A stretch of DNA of 6,445 nt from a bacterium (GTDB lineage: Bacteria; Patescibacteriota; Minisyncoccia; Phycocordibacterales; Phycocordibacteraceae): assembly GCA_021780575.1 (NCBI GenBank), contig JAJXYL010000016.1:1-6445 (forward strand), written 5' to 3'. The position numbers were made by a program, and so were the translations under genes. Under the pieces are notes generated by a model. It saw nothing but the letters and a program-made list of their open reading frames with translations, had not been told where the DNA came from and made no database searches. Of this stretch, positions 1 through 5,749 are shown piece after piece; position 1 is the first letter of the stretch; each line of letters opens with the position of its first letter.

Positions 1-1043
1 CTAAGAATGTCCTCTTCATCGATGAAGAATTCCTCATAAGGAGCCGGATTCTCGGTCACGATACCGGCGCCGCGTACGACTGCTGAGAGCGGGTCTGGCG
101 CGACCCGGACCGGTACGCCGAGCATTTTCGAAAGTACCTGCGGCAAGCCGCGCAGAAGTGCGCCCCCGCCGAATACGGTCACTCCGTGTTGAAGAATGTC
201 GGAAAGGAGTTCCGGCGGCGTCGCTTCAATGACCTCTTTCATCGTGTCCATGAGTGCGTCCAGGGAAGGCGCGAGGGCTTCGCGGATGTGCGCGTCGGTC
301 AGCGTCACCTCTCGCGGAAGTCCTGTTGCATAGTCACGCCCGCGCACATTCCGTGAGAGCGCCTCGGGGAACGGCATGACCGTACCAATCGCTATCTTCA
401 CGTCCTCAGCGGTGCGTTCGCCGATACCGAGTTTGAACTCGCTCCGGACGAAATCAATGATGTTCTCGTTAAAGCGGTCGCCGGCGACATGCGAGCTCTT
501 GGACGAGACGACGCCCTTGAGCGCGATGACGGCGATGTCGGTCGTGCCGCCGCCGATGTCGAGTACCATCGTCCCGACTGCATCGGCAACCGGCAACTTT
601 GAACCGATGGCGCCGGCAACCGGCTCCTCAAGAATAATCGCCTCGCGGGCTCCGGCGTTTTTCGCGGCGTCGCGCACGGCGCGGCTCTGCACGTTGGTTA
701 CGCCGGTCGGCACCCCTATCACGACGCGCGGACCGAAGAGTCGCATGCGGCCATTGTTGGCTTTATTGATGAAATACGTGAGAAGTTCCTCCGTCACTTC
801 AAAATCCGAAATGACGCCGTGCGCGAGCGGGCGTACGACGCGAATGTGCGCGGGCGTTTTCCCGAGCATCGTCTTTGCCTCCTTCCCTACCGCAACGACC
901 TGGCGCGTCTTGTCGTTCACCGCGACGACCGACGGCTCATTAATGACGATTCCGCGACCGCGCACATAGACAAGCGTGTTCGCGGTTCCGAGGTCAATCG
1001 CGATGTCGCTACTGAAAAGCGCGTTTTTTGATAGTTTGGCCAT
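1..1043 (-). CDS. mreB: Rod shape-determining protein MreB, canonical type (second paralogue; 3' end cut by window edge)
   Basis: Bacterial actin homologue that polymerises on the inner face of the membrane and guides the cell-wall elongation machinery. My translation gives 347 residues, and the frame is still open at the left edge, so only the last residues and the stop are missing (MreB is usually 330-350 aa). Visible motifs: phosphate-1 loop DLGTANTLVY (17-26), INEPSVVAV (34-42), RPLAHGVISDF (71-81), EEP (139-141), phosphate-2 loop DIGGGTTDIAV (162-172), AGDRF (187-191), GERTAED (208-214) and the adenosine loop FGGGALLRGLP (291-301). An exposed Leu-Phe pair (102-103) sits where the hydrophobic membrane-contact loop lies in the family. 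The C-terminus is acidic. The ATG is 2 nt after the proS stop with no clear Shine-Dalgarno sequence, so it is probably co-transcribed with proS and translated by coupling. It keeps the standard motifs better than the paralogue at 4669-5694. Confidence 0.95.
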   Translation of the reverse strand, partial: MAKLSKNALFSSDIAIDLGTANTLVYVRGRGIVINEPSVVAVNDKTRQVVAVGKEAKTMLGKTPAHIRVVRPLAHGVISDFEVTEELLTYFINKANNGRMRLFGPRVVIGVPTGVTNVQSRAVRDAAKNAGAREAIILEEPVAGAIGSKLPVADAVGTMVLDIGGGTTDIAVIALKGVVSSKSSHVAGDRFNENIIDFVRSEFKLGIGERTAEDVKIAIGTVMPFPEALSRNVRGRDYATGLPREVTLTDAHIREALAPSLDALMDTMKEVIEATPPELLSDILQHGVTVFGGGALLRGLPQVLSKMLGVPVRVAPDPLSAVVRGAGIVTENPAPYEEFFIDEEDIL

Positions 1044-1045
1044 GA

Positions 1046-2287
1046 TTATGAAAAGAGCTGCTCGCGCGGCACTTTCTCAACTGCCCCATTCAGGCGGGTA
1101 ACCACCTCGAACACGCCGGTGGCAGCCGCGTCTTTACCGACCACGACGCGCTTCGGAATGCCGAGCAGGTCGCTTTCCGCAAATTTCTCGCCGGCGCGCA
1201 GGTCACGATCATCATAGAGCACTTCGACGCCTGCCTTCGTCAAGTCATCATAGAGCGTATCTGCCGTTTTTGAAATCTCATCACCCTCTTTCCCGAGGGA
1301 CACGAGATGCACCGCAAACGGCGCAACCGACTCCGGCCAGACGAGACCCTTCTCGTCGGCAAAGACTTCGGTAAGGATTCCAACCATCCGCGTCACGCCG
1401 ATACCGTAGGAACCCATGATGACCGGCTTCTTTGCGCCGGTCTCGTCGGTAAAGGAGAGCCCGAGCGTTTCGGAAAAGCGCGTTCCGAGATGGAAGATGT
1501 TGCCCGACTCGACCGCTTTTTTCTCGACGAGCGTGGCGCGGTCGATGCCGAGTTTGGCGAGCGCCTCGTCGGTCAAGACCTCCCTATTGACCGCAATGTG
1601 CTTCTTTTCGTCGACATAGATGGTGTCCTCGCCCGCCTCCGAGAGCGTCTGGAACTCTTCAGAGAAATCACTGAACACGCCGCCTGAGGCGAAGGTAGGA
1701 TACGTGCGGCCAGCAAGGCCGAGACGCTCAAAAATCCGTACGTAAGCGGCGCGCACGGCGGCATACTGCGCCTCGTGCTCCTCATCACTCTTCGCAAACG
1801 AGTAAAGATCTTTCATCATGAATTCTTTTCCGCGCATCACGCCAGACTTGGCGCGGAGTTCGTTGCGGAACTTGTTCTGGAATTGGTACACCATTGTCGG
1901 GAGATCGCGATACGACGAGATGTGCGCGGTCATGATGCGCGTCAAAGGCTCCTCGTGCGTAATGGCGAGGCCGGTATCGCCGCCGCCGGCGAACTTCATC
2001 TTGAACCATATATCGACCTTCGTTTCATCCCAACGATCGGTGCGTTCCCACAGCGTTTTGTCTTGAAGCGCTGTCATGATGATTTCCTGCCCGCCGACCG
2101 CGTCCATTTCCTCGCGAATGATTTGGATTATTTTATTCAACGTGCGCAAGCCGAGCGGCAGGTAGGAATACACGCCCGCCATCTCTTTGTGGATGTAGCC
2201 TGCACGAACCAGTAGCTGGGCGTTCTTGGCGGTCTCGTCTGAAGGCGCCTCGCGCCGAGTCTTCGTGAAGAGCCGTGACTGTCTCAT
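1046..2287 (-). CDS. proS: Prolyl-tRNA synthetase, short form lacking the bacterial insertion (editing) domain
   Basis: Class II aminoacyl-tRNA synthetase that charges tRNA-Pro with proline in the cytoplasm. From the ATG at 2287 the protein is 413 aa, against about 570 for the E. coli type. Motif 1 lies around 47-70, the conserved THEEP at 110-114, motif 2 FRNELRAKSGVMRGKEF at 140-156 and motif 3 GSYGIGVTR at 292-300; an anticodon-binding domain covers about 322-413. Only some 135 residues separate motifs 2 and 3, so the roughly 180-residue INS domain that hydrolyses Ala-tRNA-Pro in bacterial-type enzymes is absent. I prefer 2287 to the upstream in-frame ATG at 2323 because MRQSRLFTKT matches the usual family N-terminus, and because a promoter (2295-2323) overlaps the longer start. 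The stop is TAA; mreB follows after 2 nt. Confidence 0.96.
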   Translation of the reverse strand: MRQSRLFTKTRREAPSDETAKNAQLLVRAGYIHKEMAGVYSYLPLGLRTLNKIIQIIREEMDAVGGQEIIMTALQDKTLWERTDRWDETKVDIWFKMKFAGGGDTGLAITHEEPLTRIMTAHISSYRDLPTMVYQFQNKFRNELRAKSGVMRGKEFMMKDLYSFAKSDEEHEAQYAAVRAAYVRIFERLGLAGRTYPTFASGGVFSDFSEEFQTLSEAGEDTIYVDEKKHIAVNREVLTDEALAKLGIDRATLVEKKAVESGNIFHLGTRFSETLGLSFTDETGAKKPVIMGSYGIGVTRMVGILTEVFADEKGLVWPESVAPFAVHLVSLGKEGDEISKTADTLYDDLTKAGVEVLYDDRDLRAGEKFAESDLLGIPKRVVVGKDAAATGVFEVVTRLNGAVEKVPREQLFS

Positions 2288-2294
2288 GCGCCAC

Positions 2295-2323
2295 AGTATA
2301 TGCCGTCTGTGCGCGAAGCGCAA
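2295..2323 (-). promoter_or_regulatory. Putative sigma70-type promoter of proS-mreB, predicted leaderless
   Basis: Read on the minus strand: TTGCGC (2323-2318), a 17-bp spacer, TATACT (2300-2295; 5 of 6 matches to TATAAT), then 7 nt to the ATG at 2287. With normal -10 to start-site spacing, transcription would begin at or within a base of the ATG. It lies in the 54-bp gap between the rseP stop and the proS start, the only sizeable gap inside the minus-strand gene run. A small dyad (TGCGC-TTC-GCGCA on the minus strand, 2310-2322) overlaps the -35. The -35 matches only 3 of 6 bases of TTGACA; support comes mainly from the same layout at the mreB promoter (5702-5730). Confidence 0.6.
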
Positions 2324-2341
2324 AAATACGCTTAGTCCGTC

Positions 2342-3430
2342 CTACCCAACGATTTTGAAAATGTCGTGCGCCGTGACGACGAGCATGAGGAGGATGAGGC
2401 AGACAAAGCCGACGGCATTGATGGTACGGGTGATGCTGGGTTTAATGGGACGGCGAATGGCGCCCTCGATAAGGACGAAAAGGAGTCGGCCGCCATCAAG
2501 AGCAGGAACGGGGATGAGATTGATGAGGGCGAGGTTGATGGAGATAATCGCCATAATAGAGAGGAGGTCGCCAAACCCCTGCATTGAAGCGGATCCGACT
2601 GCGCCCGCGATACCGACCGGACCAGAGACCTGCGAAAGATCCGCTGAAAAAGTGAGGATGCCGTAGAAGAAATGCCAGAGCCCCGCCGCGGTCAGGGTAA
2701 GCACGCCCCAAGTGAGACTCGCCCCCTCCACCACGGCCGCGCCAAAGGAAAGTGGCACGACACCGACGGTGGCGACCTCAACGCCAAGCGCGTAACGGGT
2801 CGGGTCGACAGCGGCAACACCTGCCTCTGGCGCTGCAGCGATGGTCCGTTCTGTACCATCATGCCTGATAGCAAGCGTGACCGTCTCGCCATGGCTCGCG
2901 CCGATGAATGCGGAGAAACTCTTAGGATCGACGGCCTGCCATTTCCCCGCTGAAGCACTTGCGCTTATGATTGAGTCACCCGGAAGAAGCCCCGCGCGCG
3001 CGGCAGGCGTACCGGGGAGCACGCTCGCCACCACAAGCTCCTGATTGCGCGCGCCTGCGAGCTCGCTGTCTGAAAGGGCGCGTGGCGTACCGGCGACAAG
3101 CGCTCCGGTGATGAGCACGTACGCAAAAAGAAGGTTCATAGTGACGCCAGCGATAAGCACGAGCGCCTGCAAGATACGCGGACGCGCGGAAAAAGAGCGC
3201 GGGTCCGCCTCGCCGCCATCCTCGCCATAAATCTTCACAAAGCCGCCGAAAGGCAGCCAGTTCAGCGTATATTCCGTCTCGCCTATCTTCGCGATTGTCA
3301 TCGCGCGTGGCGGATAGCCGAGGCCGAATTCGTCCACGCGCATTCCAGAGAGCTTCGCCGCGACAAAATGCCCGAACTCGTGCACCACGATGAGCGCAAC
3401 GATAACGACAATAAAAATAAAGACGCTCAT
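2342..3430 (-). CDS. rseP: RseP/RasP-family site-2 zinc metalloprotease (M50), single PDZ domain
   Basis: Intramembrane protease that cuts transmembrane segments of anti-sigma factors, remnant signal peptides or other membrane proteins. The protein is 362 aa. The first membrane helix (about 2-22) carries the zinc-binding HEFGH (17-21). A conserved loop, PFGGFVKIYGEDG, lies at 60-72. A second membrane helix spans about 88-113, one PDZ domain about 130-200 (with GTPAARAGLLPGD at 140-152) and the family signature VSGPVGI at 268-274. The third helix, about 287-306, leads into NLIPVPALDGG (304-314), whose Asp completes the zinc site, and the last helix spans about 337-355. One PDZ and this length resemble B. 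subtilis RasP rather than E. coli RseP (two PDZ, about 450 aa). Its ATG overlaps the frr stop by one base (TAATG), which implies translational coupling. The stop is TAG. The substrate cannot be inferred from this window. Confidence 0.95.
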   Translation of the reverse strand: MSVFIFIVVIVALIVVHEFGHFVAAKLSGMRVDEFGLGYPPRAMTIAKIGETEYTLNWLPFGGFVKIYGEDGGEADPRSFSARPRILQALVLIAGVTMNLLFAYVLITGALVAGTPRALSDSELAGARNQELVVASVLPGTPAARAGLLPGDSIISASASAGKWQAVDPKSFSAFIGASHGETVTLAIRHDGTERTIAAAPEAGVAAVDPTRYALGVEVATVGVVPLSFGAAVVEGASLTWGVLTLTAAGLWHFFYGILTFSADLSQVSGPVGIAGAVGSASMQGFGDLLSIMAIISINLALINLIPVPALDGGRLLFVLIEGAIRRPIKPSITRTINAVGFVCLILLMLVVTAHDIFKIVG

Positions 3431-3981
3431 TACTGTGCTATCTCTTCTTCCTTTCTCTCGAGCGTCTTCACGAGCGATTCGTTGCCGGCGTCAATAAGTT
3501 TCTGGATTTCAATCTTTAACCGGGCGACTTCATCCTTCCCCATCCCCCCCGCTTTCTCCGCGGATTCAAGCGCTTTTAAGGCGTCGGTACGGTGCGAACG
3601 GAGCGTGACCTTCGCCTGCTCGGTCTTGTCTCCGGCAATCTTCGAGAGTTGTTCTCGCCGCTCGCTCGTCAGCTCGGGGAAGGAAACGCGAAGTCCTTGG
3701 TCATCGGTAGAAACGCCGACGCCGAGGTTCGCATCGGTAATCCCCTTTTCTATCGCCTTTACGAGCTCGCGGTCCCACGGAACAATGCGCAAGGTGCGCG
3801 CATCCTCCACCGACACGGACCCGAGTTCTCGTAGCGGCGTGCGGGTGCCGTAGGCCTCAGGCTTCACCGCGTCAAGCAAAGTCGGCGTCGCACGGCCGGT
3901 GCGCACGCCGGAGAGCTCCCGCGCGATCCACTCCTCAGTCTCCTTAATATGTGTCTTTAACTCTGAAAAGTCGTATGCCAT
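3430..3981 (-). CDS. frr: Ribosome recycling factor (RRF)
   Basis: With EF-G it splits the post-termination ribosome so that subunits can be reused. The protein is 183 aa, the normal family length (E. coli 185). Helical domain I is formed by residues about 1-30 and 105-183. It carries the signature VRTGRATPTLLD (26-37) and a basic helix with an Arg at 131, in the region of the Arg known to contact the ribosome in E. coli RRF. Domain II (about 31-104) contains YGTRTPLRELGSVSVEDARTL (44-64). Charged heptad-like helices dominate the C-terminal half, as expected for the three-helix bundle. The gene starts 4 nt after the delta'-like gene and runs one base into rseP. No Shine-Dalgarno sequence is apparent; a possible extended -10 box lies just upstream (3988-3996). 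Confidence 0.97.
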   Translation of the reverse strand: MAYDFSELKTHIKETEEWIARELSGVRTGRATPTLLDAVKPEAYGTRTPLRELGSVSVEDARTLRIVPWDRELVKAIEKGITDANLGVGVSTDDQGLRVSFPELTSERREQLSKIAGDKTEQAKVTLRSHRTDALKALESAEKAGGMGKDEVARLKIEIQKLIDAGNESLVKTLERKEEEIAQ

Positions 3982-3985
3982 GCCG

Positions 3986-4672
3986 TTATTGTATCAAATT
4001 CTTCGGCATCACAAGCGAGAGGTGCTCCAGAATCATGCGGACGGGCGCCGAGCGGTCGTAGAGATGCGTGCGGAGAGTCGCGATGTCCGAGAGGAGGGCG
4101 GCGGCTTCGCCATCGCCTCCGGAAAACTTCCGGTACGCAGCCGCCTCGATGCCGTTTATGATGGCGATTGCCTCTTCGCGATTCTCCCGCCGCCCTTCGT
4201 CATCCGAACCGCTCGCGAGCTTCTTAATCATTGCAGAGCGCTTCTCTCGTGTCGCGGTAATAAATTGCTCCGCCTCTTTGGAAAGAGTCCGCCCCGGTTC
4301 CCCGCCCGCGCCGAGCTCCTGCACCCGCGAGCGGAGTGTGGGAAGAAGTCCGCCCAAGGACGGCAGAATGAGAAAAAGGTAGGTTCCGGGAGGCGGCTCC
4401 TCAAAGAGCTTGAGGAGCGCGTTCTGCGCCTCATGATAGGCGCGACTCGCGGCGATGATAAGCACCTTATACTCTCCCGTGAAGGGCGCTTGCCCCGCGC
4501 TCTCACACACGCGCCGCGCATCTTCGACCGAGAAGAGTCCGTGACGCAGGACGACAACGTCGGGGTTGTTTTCAATCTGCATCCCGAGCTCCTGCCTCAC
4601 CCAAGTTTCGGCCGCCCCAATACCCTCCTCTGCTTCCGCCTCGATTACAAACGCATGGTGGCGATTTTTCAT
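3986..4672 (-). CDS. DNA polymerase III delta'-like clamp-loader subunit, short form
   Basis: Probable delta' subunit of the sliding-clamp loader, a catalytically inactive AAA+ protein that contacts the tau/gamma ATPases. The 228-aa product is about 100 residues shorter than E. coli HolB. Recognition rests on EAQNALLKLFEEPPPGTYLF (81-100), then LLPTLRSRVQEL (109-120), which contains the SRC arginine-finger motif with Val in place of Cys, and the C-terminal APVRMILEHLSLVMP (209-223), typical of the delta' collar end. The Walker A loop is degenerate: residues about 11-22 have no GKT/S. The zinc-finger cysteines are absent; the only Cys is at 56. This fits delta' (no ATP hydrolysis) better than tau/gamma. 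Its ATG overlaps the mreB TGA by 4 nt (ATGA), and frr follows after 4 nt. It could also be annotated as a generic AAA+ clamp-loader-like protein; holB is the nearest symbol. Confidence 0.82.
   Translation of the reverse strand: MKNRHHAFVIEAEAEEGIGAAETWVRQELGMQIENNPDVVVLRHGLFSVEDARRVCESAGQAPFTGEYKVLIIAASRAYHEAQNALLKLFEEPPPGTYLFLILPSLGGLLPTLRSRVQELGAGGEPGRTLSKEAEQFITATREKRSAMIKKLASGSDDEGRRENREEAIAIINGIEAAAYRKFSGGDGEAAALLSDIATLRTHLYDRSAPVRMILEHLSLVMPKNLIQ
3988..3996 (-). promoter_or_regulatory. Possible extended -10 element in front of frr
   Basis: On the minus strand the sequence TGATACAAT is an extended -10 (TGn followed by TACAAT, 5 of 6 matches to consensus). It ends 6 nt before the frr ATG and overlaps the last codons of the upstream delta'-like gene. 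No good -35 is present; TTGTGA would be only 15 bp away. It could give frr its own, near-leaderless transcript inside the operon. AT-rich stops and junctions can produce such motifs by chance, so this is tentative. Confidence 0.35.
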
Positions 4673-5694
4673 TGTTTCGCCAGAATGCTCTTTTGATAAG
4701 TGTCCAGATGCTTCAGTGCGATGCCGGTGCCGCGCGCGACGCAGTAGTACGGGTCGGTTGCGAGTTTCGCGATGACGCCGGTGCGGCGGTAGACGAGCTC
4801 CGGCATCTGGCGGAGCTGGGAGGAGCCTCCCGTAAGAATGATGCCGTTATCAATAATATCGGCGGCGAGCTCGGGCGGCGTTTCTTGGAGCACCTTCCGT
4901 ATCGCCTGCGTCATTTCGCGGAGCTCGCGCGACATCGCTTGGACAAGATCGTTCGTGCTGATATCGACCGTGCGTGGCAGGCCGCTTACGAGGTCGCGAC
5001 CCTTGACCGTCAGGGAGAGCTCCTCGTTCAGAGGGACCGCGGCGCCAACCTTTATCTTCAATTCTTCGGCGGTCTTCTCGCCTATGGAAAGATTGTGCTG
5101 CTTCTTCACGTGATCAATAATCGCCCGGTCGAGGCGGTCGCCGGCGCACTTCACGCTCGTGGAAGCGACGATGCCGCCTAAGGAAATCACGGCGACGTCT
5201 ATCGTCCCGCCGCCGATATCCACGACCATGCGCCCCATGGGTTCATGGATGGGGATGCCGGCGCCGATGGCGGCAAGTATCGGCTCCTTCACCACGTAGG
5301 CGTTCTTCGCGCCGGCCTTGAGTGCCGCTTCGATGACCGCACGCTTCTCGGTCGACGTGACCCCCGCGGGAACCGAGACGAGTACCGTTGGCCTAAACGG
5401 ATTTCTGCCGAGCGCCTTTTTCATGAAATAGCGGAGCATCGCCTCAGTAACGCGGTAATCGGCGATGACGCCGTCCTTCATCGGACGATACGCGATGATG
5501 TCTTCAGGCGTGCGCCCGATCATCTGCTTTGCCTCCACCCCGATGGCAAGAATTTTGTTGTTCCCGCGCTTACCGTGCGCCTTCCCAACGGCAACGACTG
5601 ACGGCTCGTTGATAGCCACTCCCTTTTCGGGCACGAAAACGAGTACGTTGGTGGTTCCAAGATCGATGCCGAGTTTGGGAGAAAAGAATGACAT
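4669..5694 (-). CDS. MreB/Mbl-family bacterial actin (first paralogue, divergent)
   Basis: Membrane-associated actin-like protein for cell shape and wall elongation. From the ATG at 5694 it has 341 residues. Motifs: DLGTTNVLVF (11-20), INEPSVVAVG (28-37), YRPMKDGVIADY (69-80), VDIGGGTIDVAVISLGG (158-174), AGDRLD (184-189), GEKTAEELKIKVG (205-217), KGRDLVSGLPR (231-241) and ILTGGSSQLRQMPEL (286-300). Two positions differ from the usual pattern: the EEP before the catalytic region reads KEP (136-138), and the adenosine loop reads GGSS rather than GGGA. It is clearly a paralogue, not a copy, of the MreB at 1-1043. The in-frame upstream ATG at 5751 is rejected as start: it would add a non-family extension and overlap the promoter. 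The gene leads the operon, ends in TGA inside the next start codon and diverges from a MurA-family gene; in B. subtilis mbl also lies near a murA gene. Confidence 0.93.
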   Translation of the reverse strand: MSFFSPKLGIDLGTTNVLVFVPEKGVAINEPSVVAVGKAHGKRGNNKILAIGVEAKQMIGRTPEDIIAYRPMKDGVIADYRVTEAMLRYFMKKALGRNPFRPTVLVSVPAGVTSTEKRAVIEAALKAGAKNAYVVKEPILAAIGAGIPIHEPMGRMVVDIGGGTIDVAVISLGGIVASTSVKCAGDRLDRAIIDHVKKQHNLSIGEKTAEELKIKVGAAVPLNEELSLTVKGRDLVSGLPRTVDISTNDLVQAMSRELREMTQAIRKVLQETPPELAADIIDNGIILTGGSSQLRQMPELVYRRTGVIAKLATDPYYCVARGTGIALKHLDTYQKSILAKQ

Positions 5695-5701
5695 TACCGA
5701 T

Positions 5702-5730
5702 ATACTATCGCTCTCGGCGCCCGTACGCAA
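5702..5730 (-). promoter_or_regulatory. Putative sigma70-type promoter of the mreB-delta'-frr-rseP operon, predicted leaderless
   Basis: On the minus strand: TTGCGT (5730-5725), a 17-bp spacer, TAGTAT (5707-5702), then 7 nt to the ATG at 5694. The spacer and the -10-to-ATG distance are identical to those at the proS promoter, and the -35 differs only in the last base. No Shine-Dalgarno sequence could fit on an mRNA that starts 6-8 nt after the -10. The -10 sits inside a 13-bp dyad, CGATA-TAC-TATCG (5698-5710), a possible operator. It shares the 55-bp divergent region with the murA -10 (5737-5742). Confidence 0.65.
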
Positions 5731-5733
5731 AGA

Positions 5734-5742
5734 TGTTAGGAT
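5734..5742 (+). promoter_or_regulatory. Putative extended -10 promoter of murA, predicted leaderless
   Basis: TGTTAGGAT fits TGn-TANNNT and ends exactly 7 nt before the ATG at 5750, the same distance as at the two minus-strand promoters. I see no convincing -35 at 16-18 bp, which an extended -10 can tolerate. An alternative reading is that AGGA (5738-5741), 8 nt before the ATG, is a Shine-Dalgarno sequence and the promoter lies elsewhere. The element lies back to back with the mreB -35, so the two promoters could interfere with each other. Confidence 0.42.
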
Positions 5743-5749
5743 ACCTCTC

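Noticed and set aside
1..3. CTA at the left edge read as a TAG stop for mreB
   Set aside because: The mreB frame has codon boundaries at 3-5, with bases 1-2 belonging to the next codon (AG-), so this TAG is out of frame and the gene continues beyond the window.
376..969. 197-aa plus-strand open frame opposite the left-hand mreB
   Set aside because: Ser/Thr/Pro-rich antisense shadow of a well-conserved MreB coding sequence; no start signal or family resemblance.
1775..2215. 146-aa plus-strand open frame opposite proS
   Set aside because: Antisense to the motif 1-motif 2 region of ProRS; composition is that of a complementary strand shadow.
2310..2322. Hairpin TGCGC-TTC-GCGCA between rseP and proS as a rho-independent terminator
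   Set aside because: On the minus strand the T-run precedes the stem instead of following it, and the stem is only 5 bp. On the plus strand it is followed by A, not T. It may be an operator-like dyad at most.
2287..2323. 12-residue N-terminal extension of ProRS from the ATG at 2323
   Set aside because: The extension does not resemble family N-termini and its start codon lies inside the putative -35; the ATG at 2287 fits both family and promoter spacing.
3899..4696. 265-aa plus-strand open frame opposite the delta'-like gene and the start of frr
   Set aside because: It lies antisense to two recognisable genes with intact family motifs, and its translation has low-complexity Arg/Leu-rich character with no motif I know. 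It is a shadow frame in GC-rich DNA.
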